From positions 1 to 34,250 of the forward strand of contig JAGPKU010000022.1 in the NCBI GenBank assembly GCA_018053845.1: a DNA stretch of 34,250 nucleotides, read 5' to 3'. The translations under genes were made by a program, and so were the position numbers. Below the pieces are notes generated by a model, which saw nothing but the letters and a program-made list of their open reading frames with translations, did no database searches and had not been told where the DNA came from. Source of the DNA: Syntrophobacterales bacterium. GTDB taxonomy: Bacteria; Desulfobacterota; Syntrophia; Syntrophales; UBA2192. Positions 24,217 through 32,313 of this stretch are shown in pieces (position 1 is the stretch's first letter; each line of letters begins with the position of its first letter).

Positions 24217-25977
24217 TCAGCCCGCCGGATCCTTCGCAACGGGGAAATACAGGGAGACGGTCGTGCCGTGGCCGAGATGGCTCTCGATCTCGAGGCGTCC
24301 CCGATGGGCCGCCATGAGATGCTTGACGATGGAGAGACCCAGCCCTGTCCCGCCCAGCTCGCGGGAGCGCGTCTTGTCGACGCGGTAGAACCGCTCGCCC
24401 AGCCGCCCGATCTCATCCCGTGGAACGCCGATTCCCGTGTCCGAGATTCGAACGACCACTTCGCCCCCGGCAAAGGGCTCGGCTGCGAGGGTGACCTTCC
24501 CCCCCTCAGGGGTGAACTTGACGGCGTTGTCCAAGACGTTGAGCAGGATCTGGCTCAGGCGGTCGCGATCGGCCCGGATCGGGGACAATCCCTCGGGAAT
24601 CTGCGTCGCGATGTCAATCCGCTTCCCGGCGGCCTTCAGCTGAATGACATTCAGGACGCTTTCGGCGATCCCCGAAAGGGAAACGCTCTCGAAGCAGAAG
24701 CGCATCTCCCCGAGTTCGATGTTCGAGATGGTGAGCAGGTCCTCCACGAGACGGTTGAGCCGCTCGGCGTGCCGCGCGATTGTGGTCAGGAATTTCTTCG
24801 CCGTATCCCGGTCCTCAATGGCCCCCTCCTGGAGGGTCTCGACGAACCCGAGGATGGCCGTCAGCGGCGTCTTGATCTCGTGGGTCACGTTGGCCACGAA
24901 ATCGACCCGCATTCGCTCGAGTTTTTTCAGCCGCGTCACGTCGTGAAAGACGATCATGGTCTTGCCTTCGGCTGCGTCGATGCCCCGCACCGGCGTGATG
25001 CTCGCGTCGAGAACGAGGGGGTCTTCTTCCCCGAGCTCGATTTCCTGCGAAACGGGCATCCCGTGCGTGCGGTACTTGTCGAGGGCCTTCTGGAGGTCAA
25101 GGTTCCGGAAAGCCTCCAGGGGGGTTTTGCCGACGATGTCCCGGTATCGATTGCCGATCATGGTCCACAGCCCCTGGTTGACCGTCTCGATGCGTCCGCC
25201 GTGGTCCAATAGCAGGACGCCGTCGAGCGCGCTGGAGAAGGCCGCCTCGACCTTGGCCTTTTCCTCCTGGAGTGCCCCGATGCGCTTGCTGAGTTCCTCG
25301 ACGATGAAGTTGATGTTTTCCGCCAGCACGCCGATCTCGTCCGAGGTACGAATCAGCAGTGTGCCCGGTGCTTCCCCCATGCGCAGCCTCTCCGTGAACT
25401 GCTCCATGTCGCGGATCGGGGTGGTCAGCCTCCTGGAAAAAACATAGGCCACGAGAATCGACGAGATGAGGACGATGACGAAGGACTGCAGCAGAATTCC
25501 CGTGAACTCGTCAACGCTCTTCTTCACATCCCCGAGCGAACGCGACAGCCGGATGTAACCCGCGATCTCCTGCCCCTTCTGGATCGGCAGGGCCACGTAC
25601 ATCATGTCTTCCTTCATCGAGCGGCTGTACCGAATCGCCGAGCCCTTGCCCCGGACGCGGGCCTCCTGGATTTCCGGGCGCTCCAGGTGGCTTCCGAGGG
25701 TCGCCGCGTCCCGGTCCGTCTCGGCGATGACCGTTCCTTCACGGTCGATGACGGTGACGCGGGCACGGGCGATCCGAGCAATCTCCTCCGCGCGGGGCTG
25801 GATCTCCTTCATCGGGTAGAGATCGACGATCCCGGCGTAGGCCATCAGCTCGTTCTCGACCTGCCTCTCCAGCTTGGCCTTGATCTGGTTTCCCGCAAGA
25901 AACCCCACGATGCCGATGGCCAGCACGGCGATGGCCAGGTACGTCGCGAAGATCTTGAAGAACAGCCGCCCCTTCAT
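24217..25977 (-). CDS. phoR: Phosphate-regulon sensor histidine kinase, PhoR/PnpS type
   Basis: A 586-residue membrane kinase that should phosphorylate PhoB when phosphate is scarce. Domain order: TM1 (about 7-28), an extracytoplasmic sensor (30-160), TM2 (162-181), HAMP (182-235), PAS (240-350), HisKA with phospho-acceptor H366 in VANVTHEIKTP, and an ATPase domain with DNAVKFTP, DTGIGVP and GGTGLGLSIVKHL. The ATG at 25977 has an AGGAGG site and lies 2 nt after the phoU stop, so translation is coupled. No phoB is present in the window. Confidence 0.93.
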   Translation of the reverse strand: MKGRLFFKIFATYLAIAVLAIGIVGFLAGNQIKAKLERQVENELMAYAGIVDLYPMKEIQPRAEEIARIARARVTVIDREGTVIAETDRDAATLGSHLERPEIQEARVRGKGSAIRYSRSMKEDMMYVALPIQKGQEIAGYIRLSRSLGDVKKSVDEFTGILLQSFVIVLISSILVAYVFSRRLTTPIRDMEQFTERLRMGEAPGTLLIRTSDEIGVLAENINFIVEELSKRIGALQEEKAKVEAAFSSALDGVLLLDHGGRIETVNQGLWTMIGNRYRDIVGKTPLEAFRNLDLQKALDKYRTHGMPVSQEIELGEEDPLVLDASITPVRGIDAAEGKTMIVFHDVTRLKKLERMRVDFVANVTHEIKTPLTAILGFVETLQEGAIEDRDTAKKFLTTIARHAERLNRLVEDLLTISNIELGEMRFCFESVSLSGIAESVLNVIQLKAAGKRIDIATQIPEGLSPIRADRDRLSQILLNVLDNAVKFTPEGGKVTLAAEPFAGGEVVVRISDTGIGVPRDEIGRLGERFYRVDKTRSRELGGTGLGLSIVKHLMAAHRGRLEIESHLGHGTTVSLYFPVAKDPAG

Positions 25978-25979
25978 CC

Positions 25980-26696
25980 CTAATCCTTCCTCCTGAACGA
26001 ACAAACATCCTCAGCCTCGTCTCCCGGCCACTGGTGGCGCACGTTGATTCCCGTCACCATGTAGACGACCATGTCGGCAATGCCCTTGGCGTGATCGGCG
26101 ATCCGCTCCAGGTTCTTCGAGACCTGCATGATGAGCAGGGCCCGGTGGATGGTCCGGGCGTCCTCGAGCATGAACGTGAGCAGTTCCCGGAAGATCTGCT
26201 CGTTCAGGGTGTCGATCTCGGCGTCCATCCGCCGGATCCGGTTGGCCAGCTCGCACTCCTCCCGGATGAAGGCATCGAGGCTGCCTCGGATCATCTCACG
26301 GGCGATCTCGGCCATGCGCGGCAGGTCGATGTAAGGCTTGAGCTGGGGCACCTCGTTGAGGGCAAGCACCCGCTCTGCGATGTTCACGGCCATGTCGCCG
26401 ATCCGCTCCAGGTGCCCGTTGATCTTGATGGCCGTCGTGATGAACCGCAGATCCCTGGCGATGGGCTGCCGCAGGGCCAGCAGGCGGATGCACTGCTCCT
26501 CGATCTCCGTGTCGAGCTTGTCGATCTCGGCATCCCCCTCGATGACCTGCCGGGCCAGGTCCGAGTTGCGGTTCAGAAGAGACGCCGTCACGTTCGCGAT
26601 GGCCTTCTCCGTCAGCACCCCGCTGTACAGGAGGTTCTGCTTGATGTCCTGGAGCTCCCGCTCGTAGTGGGTGCTCGTCCTGCGCGTTTCATCCAT
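25980..26696 (-). CDS. phoU: Phosphate signalling protein PhoU
   Basis: A 238-residue cytoplasmic protein made of two three-helix bundles. The metal-binding PhoU repeat appears twice: INGHLERIGDMAVNIAE and NLERIADHAKGIADMVVYMV. It links the PstSCAB transporter to PhoR and represses the Pho response when phosphate is plentiful. It lies between pstB (21 bp upstream) and phoR (2 bp downstream), the expected order. Confidence 0.96.
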   Translation of the reverse strand: MDETRRTSTHYERELQDIKQNLLYSGVLTEKAIANVTASLLNRNSDLARQVIEGDAEIDKLDTEIEEQCIRLLALRQPIARDLRFITTAIKINGHLERIGDMAVNIAERVLALNEVPQLKPYIDLPRMAEIAREMIRGSLDAFIREECELANRIRRMDAEIDTLNEQIFRELLTFMLEDARTIHRALLIMQVSKNLERIADHAKGIADMVVYMVTGINVRHQWPGDEAEDVCSFRRKD

Positions 26697-26717
26697 ACGG
26701 TACCCCCTGATCGTCGA

Positions 26718-27479
26718 TTACCCGAATCGTCCCGTGATGTAGTCTTCGGTCTGCTTGATGTCCGGCCGCGTGAAGATTTTCTCCGTCGCGCTGTACTCGA
26801 TGAGCCGGCCCAGGTAGAAAAACCCCGTCATGTCCGAGATGCGGGCAGCCTGCTGCATGTTGTGCGTGACGATGATGATCGTGTAGTCCTTCTTCAGATC
26901 CTGGATCAGCTCCTCGATCTTGGCCGTCGAAATGGGATCCAGGGCCGACGTGGGCTCGTCCATGAGGAGCACGTCGGGCTTCATGGCCAGCGCCCGGGCA
27001 ATGCAGAGCCTCTGCTGCTGCCCGCCGGAGAGCATCATGGCCGACTGGCCCAGGATGTCCTTCACCTCGTCCCACAGGACGGCCTGCCGGAGGCTTTGCT
27101 CCACGAGCGCCTCGAGCTCCACCCGGTTGTCCAGGCCCGCCAGCCTCGGGCCATAGGTGATGTTGTTGTAGATCGATTTCGGGAACGGGTTCGGCTTCTG
27201 GAACACCATCCCGATGCGCCTGCGGATCTCGACGGGGTCCACGTCGGGGCCGTAGATGTTCTGCCCCTCGAAGAGAACCTCCCCCTCCACGCGGGTCCCG
27301 TCGATGAGGTCGTTCATTCGGTTGAGAAGCCTCAGCAGCGTCGACTTGCCGCACCCCGACGGCCCGATGAGCGCCGTCACGCGGCTCTTCTCGAAATCCA
27401 TCGAGATGTCCGTGAGCGCCCTGAACTTCCCGTAGAAGAAATTGACGTCCTTCGCTTTTATTACACGATTGTCTTCCAC
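26718..27479 (-). CDS. pstB: Phosphate ABC transporter ATP-binding protein
   Basis: A 253-residue ATPase of the high-affinity phosphate importer. Walker A is GPSGCGKST (39-47), the signature LSGGQQQR (150-157), and Walker B LLMDEP, followed by [26 protein letters not shown] is typical of PstB. The chosen start is GTG at 27479, 2 nt after the pstA stop, with a GGTGG site; the long upstream frame overlaps pstA and was rejected. Confidence 0.96.
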   Translation of the reverse strand: MEDNRVIKAKDVNFFYGKFRALTDISMDFEKSRVTALIGPSGCGKSTLLRLLNRMNDLIDGTRVEGEVLFEGQNIYGPDVDPVEIRRRIGMVFQKPNPFPKSIYNNITYGPRLAGLDNRVELEALVEQSLRQAVLWDEVKDILGQSAMMLSGGQQQRLCIARALAMKPDVLLMDEPTSALDPISTAKIEELIQDLKKDYTIIIVTHNMQQAARISDMTGFFYLGRLIEYSATEKIFTRPDIKQTEDYITGRFG

Positions 27480-27481
27480 GC

Positions 27482-28354
27482 TTACCACCTTTTTCTCTTC
27501 CGGATTGTGCTGCGGATGACGATGGCGATGAGATCGATCCCCAGGACAAGGCCCACGAGGACGAGGACCGTTCCGTACTGGATGGGCCGGGTGGCCTCGA
27601 TGTGGGTCCCCGCCGTGGCGAGCACGTAGATGTGAAACGGCAGGGCCATCACCTCGTCGAAGATGGACGAGGGCAGCTTTGCCGTGTAGAAGGCCGCCGC
27701 CGTGAACATGACGGGCGCCGTCTCGCCGGCGGCCCGGCCGATGCCCAGGATCGAGCCCGTGAGAATGCCCGGCAGGGCATTGGGCAGGACGACCCGGCAG
27801 ATCGTCTGCCACTTCGACACGCCTAGCGCGAGCGATGCCTCCCGGAACGTCTGGGGCACGGCCTTAAGGGCCTCCTCGGAGGCCCCGATGATCGTGGGCA
27901 GGATCAGGATCCCCAGGGTGAGGGACCCCGACAGGATGCAGGACCCGAACTGCAGGAAGACGACGAAGAGCCCCAGACCGAAGAGGCCGAAGACGATGGA
28001 GGGCACCCCGGCGAGGCAGTTCACCCCGATCCGGATGACCCGCACGACGGGGCCCTGCTTTGCGTATTCCGTGAGGTAGACGGCTGATGTGATCCCCAGG
28101 GGAAGGGCGATGAGGATCGCGCCCGCCGTCAGGTACAGCGTCCCCAGGATGGCGGGCATGATGCCGCCCTTCGTCATGGAGTCCGTCGGCGGAAGGGTCA
28201 GGAAATTCCAGCTGAGGATGCCCAGGCCGTTGAAGAGGATGTAGGCGAGCAGCCCCCCCAGGGCCGCCGTGATGACGAAGGCCGAGAGCCGCACGAGCCA
28301 GAAGAAGACCCCTTCCTTGAAATAGCGCCATCGCATGGAGGATTGAAGAGCCAT
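27482..28354 (-). CDS. pstA: Phosphate ABC transporter permease PstA
   Basis: A 290-residue inner-membrane permease with about six helices. The EAA-loop region is [20 protein letters not shown], followed by [20 protein letters not shown], both typical of PstA. Neither possible ATG (28354 or 28336) has a clear ribosome binding site, which is unusual for this operon. The gene is preceded by a 153-bp spacer filled by an inverted 9-bp repeat element, so its translation could depend on RNA structure. It is tightly linked to pstB. Confidence 0.94.
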   Translation of the reverse strand: MALQSSMRWRYFKEGVFFWLVRLSAFVITAALGGLLAYILFNGLGILSWNFLTLPPTDSMTKGGIMPAILGTLYLTAGAILIALPLGITSAVYLTEYAKQGPVVRVIRIGVNCLAGVPSIVFGLFGLGLFVVFLQFGSCILSGSLTLGILILPTIIGASEEALKAVPQTFREASLALGVSKWQTICRVVLPNALPGILTGSILGIGRAAGETAPVMFTAAAFYTAKLPSSIFDEVMALPFHIYVLATAGTHIEATRPIQYGTVLVLVGLVLGIDLIAIVIRSTIRKRKRW

Positions 28355-28362
28355 AGATACCA

Positions 28363-28502
28363 GTTCAAATTAGTTCAATTGGTTCTGTCGGTTCGATTGG
28401 TTCAAAAACGGCTACCCGCGTTAAATGCCCTGCCCGTGCATTCCGTCTTCAATTCTGTCCCAAAACGAATAGAACTAATGGTACCAATGGAACGAATTGA
28501 AC
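28363..28502. repeat. Inverted pair of degenerate 9-bp tandem repeats in the pstC-pstA spacer
   Basis: The left arm reads GTTCAATTG (28373-28381), GTTCTGTCG (28382-28390), GTTCGATTG (28391-28399) and GTTC, with a related unit just before. The right arm (28466-28502), read on the minus strand, gives GTTCAATTC, GTTCCATTG, GTACCATTA, GTTCTATTC in strict 9-bp register. The arms match each other at about 24 of 31 positions when one is reversed, and are about 60 bp apart. The AT content is higher than in the flanking genes. It fills the only large gap between the permease genes. Confidence 0.8.
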
Positions 28503-28507
28503 GTTGT

Positions 28508-29395
28508 CTAGAGGGTGCCCGATCCCGTTTCCCTGAACTTGTGAGACACGTAGTCGGCGACCAGGTTGAAGGCCAGCGTCAGCAGGAACAGCACGATGCC
28601 CGTAGCGAACAGGGCATGGTAGTGATCGCTGCGGAAGGGCGCCTCGCCCATCTCGGCGGCAATCGAGGCCGGCATGGGACGCACGGAGTCGAAGAGGCTT
28701 TCGGGGATCGCCGCCGCACCGCCCGCCACCATGAGGACCACCATGGTCTCCCCGATAGCCCGGGCCATCCCCAGGATGACGGCCGTGGAGATGCCGGAGA
28801 GGGCCGAGGGGACGATGACCCTGAGGATCGTCTCCGACTGGGTCGCACCCAGCGCGTAAGAGGCCTCCTTGAACTCCCGTGGCACCGCGTACAGGGCGTC
28901 CTCGGCGATGCTCGAAATCGTCGGGATCGCCATGAGCGCCAGCATCAGAGAGGCGTTCACGATGTTGAGGCCCGTGGGCAGATCGAACGTGTCCTGCAGC
29001 CAGGGGGCGAGCACGACCATGCCGAAGAAGCCCAGCACGACCGATGGGAGACCGGCCAGCAGTTCGATGACCGGCTTGGCGATCTCCTTGACCGGCGGGG
29101 GGGCGATCTCGGAGATGTAGATCGCCGAGAGCACCCCCAGCGGGACGGCGATCAGCGTGGAAAGAAAGGTCACGATGAAGGAGCCCACGATCAGCGGCCA
29201 GATGCCGAAAGCCGGGGGGTCGAAGGTGGGGTACCACTCGCTGCCCAGGAGGAAGTCCTTCACCGAAACGACGCGGAAGATGGGAACCCCCTCCCGGAAC
29301 AGGAAGGTGACGATAAGGCCGAGGATCAGAATCGACACGCAGGCGAAAAGGAAGAACATGCGCTTGATGATGTGTTCCTTGAGCTTGCGAGTCAT
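28508..29395 (-). CDS. pstC: Phosphate ABC transporter permease PstC
   Basis: A 295-residue inner-membrane permease paired with PstA. About six helices are visible, with the periplasmic segment FGIWPLIVGSFIVTFLSTLI, the EAA loop YAVPREFKEASYALGATQSE, and SGISTAVILGMARAIGETMV. The frame opens at 29449 inside a terminator-like hairpin, so the ATG at 29395 (MTRKLKEHIIKRMF) was chosen; its ribosome binding site is weak. It is separated from pstS by the hairpin at 29417-29460. Confidence 0.95.
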   Translation of the reverse strand: MTRKLKEHIIKRMFFLFACVSILILGLIVTFLFREGVPIFRVVSVKDFLLGSEWYPTFDPPAFGIWPLIVGSFIVTFLSTLIAVPLGVLSAIYISEIAPPPVKEIAKPVIELLAGLPSVVLGFFGMVVLAPWLQDTFDLPTGLNIVNASLMLALMAIPTISSIAEDALYAVPREFKEASYALGATQSETILRVIVPSALSGISTAVILGMARAIGETMVVLMVAGGAAAIPESLFDSVRPMPASIAAEMGEAPFRSDHYHALFATGIVLFLLTLAFNLVADYVSHKFRETGSGTL

Positions 29396-29416
29396 GAGCG
29401 TTCCCGGGAATGAAGG

Positions 29417-29460
29417 AAAACAGGGGCAATGATGCAGGAGTTCCTGCATCCCGCCCCTGT
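29417..29460 (-). terminator. Terminator-like attenuator between pstS and pstC
   Basis: CAGGGGC (29421-29427) pairs with GCCCCTG (29453-29459), and inside it GATGCAGG pairs with CCTGCATC around a 4-nt loop. On the minus strand the stem is followed by TTTT. Its place after pstS suggests partial termination, which would make much more PstS than permease. Confidence 0.7.
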
Positions 29461-29518
29461 GAGAGTGTTGTGTTACAAGGCTGCCCTGTTTTCCACCACA
29501 GCGGATCGAGTGGCGGTC

Positions 29519-30340
29519 TTACTTGAGGGGGACGAAGCCTTCCTTCTTCACGATCTTCTGTCCCTCAGGCCCCTTCACAAAGCTGAGGTAACTGCCGGCG
29601 CTCCCCTTGGGCTCGCCGTCGGTGTACATGTAGAGAGGGCGGGAGATCGGGTAGATCCCCTTGAGGGCGTTTACGTCGTTGGCGACGATGCCGTTCACCG
29701 TGACGGCCTTGACGCTCTTATTCACGTACCCGATGCCGATATAACCGATGGCGTAGCGGTTCTTCGAGACCGCCTGGACGACGGCGCCGTTCGAGGCCTG
29801 GAGCTGCGCCCTGGGGCTCACCTTCTCCTTGTGGAGGACCTTCTCCTGCCAGGACTCGTAGGTGCCGGAGCTCGTATCGCGGGAGATGACGACGATCTGC
29901 ATGTCCTTGCCACCCACATCCTTCCAGTTGCGGATCCTGCCCTGGTAGATGAGGGAGAGCTGCTCGATGGAGAGATCCTTCACGGGATTGCTGGGATGGA
30001 CAATCGGGGTGAGGGCATCGATAGCCACCTTGTGTTCCACGGGGTTCACACCCTTGGATTTCGCCAGCTCGATTTCCTCCTTCTTCATTTCGCGCGACGA
30101 CATGGCGATCTGGGTCGTCTTGTCAATGAGGGCCTTGATGCCGTTGCCGGAGCCGCCGCCGGAGATGGAGATGTTCACATTGGGGTTTTTCTTCATGTAC
30201 GCCTCGGCCGTTGCCTGCCCAATGGGCAGAACTGTCGTCGATCCGTTCACGACGAGGCTCTCCGCCGCAAAGGCGGACGAACCGCCGATCAGGCTGAATG
30301 CCAGCATGCCAGCCAGTAAGATCTTCAGTATCCGGGTCAT
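29519..30340 (-). CDS. pstS: Phosphate-binding periplasmic protein PstS
   Basis: A 273-residue high-affinity phosphate receptor. It starts with a Sec signal peptide (MTRILKILLAG, cleavage near SAFAA). Phosphate-binding segments are GSTTVLPI, the SGGGSGNGIKAL loop, and SRDTSSGTYESW. An AAGGAGG site precedes the ATG at 30340. A Pho box lies 60-90 bp upstream. It is the first gene of pstSCAB-phoU-phoR. Confidence 0.96.
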   Translation of the reverse strand: MTRILKILLAGMLAFSLIGGSSAFAAESLVVNGSTTVLPIGQATAEAYMKKNPNVNISISGGGSGNGIKALIDKTTQIAMSSREMKKEEIELAKSKGVNPVEHKVAIDALTPIVHPSNPVKDLSIEQLSLIYQGRIRNWKDVGGKDMQIVVISRDTSSGTYESWQEKVLHKEKVSPRAQLQASNGAVVQAVSKNRYAIGYIGIGYVNKSVKAVTVNGIVANDVNALKGIYPISRPLYMYTDGEPKGSAGSYLSFVKGPEGQKIVKKEGFVPLK

Positions 30341-30382
30341 TCTTTTGTACCTCCTTGAATCTCGGTTTGACCGTTCGGCAAC

Positions 30383-30427
30383 AATGTACGAGGGACTTGT
30401 TACAGTTTGATGACAATTCGATTACAG
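30383..30427 (-). promoter_or_regulatory. Pho box and promoter of pstS
   Basis: On the minus strand three heptamers recur every 11 bp: CTGTAAT (30421-30427), TTGTCAT (30410-30416) and CTGTAAC (30399-30405). Ten bp farther lies TACATT (30383-30388) as -10. This is the PhoB-activated layout in which the box replaces the -35. A weaker fourth unit (TCTTCAT, 30432-30438) keeps the register. Confidence 0.85.
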
Positions 30428-30491
30428 TTCGATGAAGATGACGAACGGCGCACCCGTCTCAGGGGCGGTCTTGATGACCCGAGGGCCCTGT

Positions 30492-31442
30492 TCAGTCTCT
30501 TCCGTTCAGGTGCTTCCGGATAACGGCCGCAATCTGTTTCCATGTGTCCCTGCCCGTGCTGACCTCGTCGATGAGCAGGTGGTGCGACAGTTCTTCCTTG
30601 CCGTCATGGCCTTTCTCGACCCGGTGAATCCGCCAGCGATCGAGGGCAAGTCGGTCAACGGCCTGCTGCAGCTTCGCCGCGGAGATGAACTCGTCCTTCT
30701 CATCGACGAAGACCGCTGTCGGAATGTTCAATCGTCGCCCGCCGTTACGTTCGAAATAGGCTACGGCCTCGAACACGGCCCGGTAAGCCGCCATCGGCGT
30801 GCCGTCGTTTGCCCGGTACGACACGGGCGCGAGGCTGTCGATGACGATGTTCGGAAAGGGCATCAGGGGCTTCAGCAGATAGCCCTTGGCCGTAATATTC
30901 AGCGCCGGTGAAAAGAGGATCATCCCGTCGAAGGCGACGACGGGATCCGCCAGCAGGAGATTGCAACCCAGAACGCCGCCCAGGGAATAGCCGATGAAGA
31001 AAAAGGGAACATTCCTGTCCGAGGCCCGCTGCTTCGCCCTGACGCACGCCCTGCGGACCTCATCCAACCACATGTCGTAGCTGACGTTCCGAAAGGACTC
31101 CAGCCTTGCCTCGTCCATGGGGAGATCCTGGTTCCAGGCGAAATTCCGGCCGTGCCCCTTCAGGGAAACATTCAGCACATCGAACCCCGCCCGGTTTAGC
31201 TCGTCGATGACGGATCCCATCCTCTCCGGCCGCAGGTTGAGGCCGTGGACCACGACGGCGACCCCCTTGAGCCTCGACATCCTGCCTTTGCGAAACCACT
31301 GGTAGATCCGTTCATCCTCGCCGGCAGCGGACCTCCATTCCGCCGGACTGTAGCGCGAGGGCCCGGTAAAGGAGACCGCCGTGACGTACAGGACCGGGCA
31401 GAGGAGCAGGAGGATGCAGGAGATGAGGATGCGCTTTGCCAT
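30492..31442 (-). CDS. Membrane-anchored alpha/beta hydrolase, substrate unknown
   Basis: A 316-residue alpha/beta-hydrolase-fold protein. An N-terminal hydrophobic helix (residues 4-24) would anchor or export it; the LLLLC stretch is not a good lipobox. The oxyanion segment VVVHGLNLRPERM, the nucleophile elbow GYSLGG (S153), an acid in VDEKDEF (D247 or D250), and a histidine near the C-terminus (H279 or HH287-288) form a plausible triad. It resembles serine lipases or lysophospholipases. It lies 35 bp after the sensor fragment and directly upstream of the pstS promoter. A role in releasing phosphate or remodelling lipids in phosphate stress is an inference from position only. No clear ribosome binding site. 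Confidence 0.85.
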   Translation of the reverse strand: MAKRILISCILLLLCPVLYVTAVSFTGPSRYSPAEWRSAAGEDERIYQWFRKGRMSRLKGVAVVVHGLNLRPERMGSVIDELNRAGFDVLNVSLKGHGRNFAWNQDLPMDEARLESFRNVSYDMWLDEVRRACVRAKQRASDRNVPFFFIGYSLGGVLGCNLLLADPVVAFDGMILFSPALNITAKGYLLKPLMPFPNIVIDSLAPVSYRANDGTPMAAYRAVFEAVAYFERNGGRRLNIPTAVFVDEKDEFISAAKLQQAVDRLALDRWRIHRVEKGHDGKEELSHHLLIDEVSTGRDTWKQIAAVIRKHLNGRD

Positions 31443-31477
31443 GACGTAACGGATTCCATCGGCCCCGTGTCGCGGAC

Positions 31478-32056
31478 TCAGGGTCGGTCCCCCATCTTTG
31501 ACGTCACCGCCCGGGTGAAGAAAAACGCGAGCAGGATGGAAGGGATCGCGATGATGTAGAGGGTCAGGTAGAAGACCCGGTAGACGTGGTCGAGCGACTC
31601 GCCGACCCGGACGAGGGACCGGGCCAGGCGGATGTAGCCCGTGACCTTTCCGCCATCCTTCCGGGCCAGGGCCACGTAAAGCATACTCTCGCGGATCGTG
31701 TTGCTGAACCGGGAGGCCTTGCCGCTTCCCTCCTGAGAGGCCTGTCGGATTTCGGGGCGGTCGAGGTGGTTGTCCATCTTCGCGATGTCGGCGTCCGAGT
31801 CCGCCGTCACGCGGCCTGTTTCGTCCACGAGGGTCACGCGCACGCCGAGAGACGCCGCAATGTTTGTTATCTTTCCCGCCAGTCTTTCTTCCGGTAACAG
31901 GGCCATCGTTTTCGCCATGGAGAGCATTTCCTCCTCGATGCCCTTCGTCATGATCTCCGTGATCCGGGGAGTGAGAAAGAAATCAAGGACGGCCAGCGAG
32001 AGGATGATCAGGACCAGGTAGGACGCGAACACCTTCAGAAAGAGCAAGCGCTTCAT
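31478..32056 (-). CDS. Stand-alone PhoR-like sensor domain without kinase
   Basis: A 192-residue protein: TM1 (about 6-27), an extracytoplasmic domain (30-155), TM2 (160-180) and a short tail ending MGDRP. It aligns without gaps with residues 1-192 of the PhoR in this window; shared points include HLxRPEI (97-103), YVAL (127-130), YIRL and SRSL/ARSL (141-148), and R182 and T185. It stops where HAMP would begin, so it lacks HAMP, PAS, HisKA and ATPase domains. The ATG at 32056 has an AGGAG site. It could be a relic of a duplicated kinase or a functional sensor subunit that modulates PhoR. It has its own promoter. Confidence 0.8.
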   Translation of the reverse strand: MKRLLFLKVFASYLVLIILSLAVLDFFLTPRITEIMTKGIEEEMLSMAKTMALLPEERLAGKITNIAASLGVRVTLVDETGRVTADSDADIAKMDNHLDRPEIRQASQEGSGKASRFSNTIRESMLYVALARKDGGKVTGYIRLARSLVRVGESLDHVYRVFYLTLYIIAIPSILLAFFFTRAVTSKMGDRP

Positions 32057-32092
32057 AGGCACACTCCTGCCGTCTCGTTGACAGTACGTACC

Positions 32093-32121
32093 ACATTAAT
32101 CGGAAGCGCAGACTTTTTCAA
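32093..32121 (-). promoter_or_regulatory. Promoter of the sensor-hydrolase unit
   Basis: On the minus strand TTGAAA (32116-32121) and TAATGT (32093-32098) are 17 bp apart, about 40 bp upstream of the ATG at 32056. No Pho-box repeat precedes it, so expression looks constitutive rather than PhoB-dependent. Confidence 0.6.
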
Positions 32122-32193
32122 ATAGAAAAGACCGTTCCCTTCCTGCCGGTGTGCAAATCCACAGCCGAAAGCGGGCGGGTGCCCGGCGGCGAC

Positions 32194-32249
32194 CTGTCAC
32201 GAAACTTTAACGCCCCCGTCATCGTCCCGTAACATTGCGGGTCTATAGC
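32194..32249 (+). promoter_or_regulatory. Four-repeat Pho box and promoter of phnC
   Basis: Four heptamers recur exactly every 11 bp: CTGTCAC (32194-32200), CTTTAAC (32205-32211), CCGTCAT (32216-32222) and CCGTAAC (32227-32233). TATAGC (32244-32249) follows 10 bp later as -10. This is the layout of two adjacent PhoB dimer sites. The leader to the phnC ATG is about 57 nt. Confidence 0.85.
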
Positions 32250-32313
32250 TTACCCCGTCACGCATCTGCCGGGCCGCCCCGGACGATCGAATCCAAGCCG
32301 AACGAGGTTCCCC

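Noticed and set aside
30492-31442. Hydrolase as a lipoprotein
   Set aside because: The Cys after LLLL lacks a small residue at -1, so it is not a proper lipobox; a membrane anchor is more likely.
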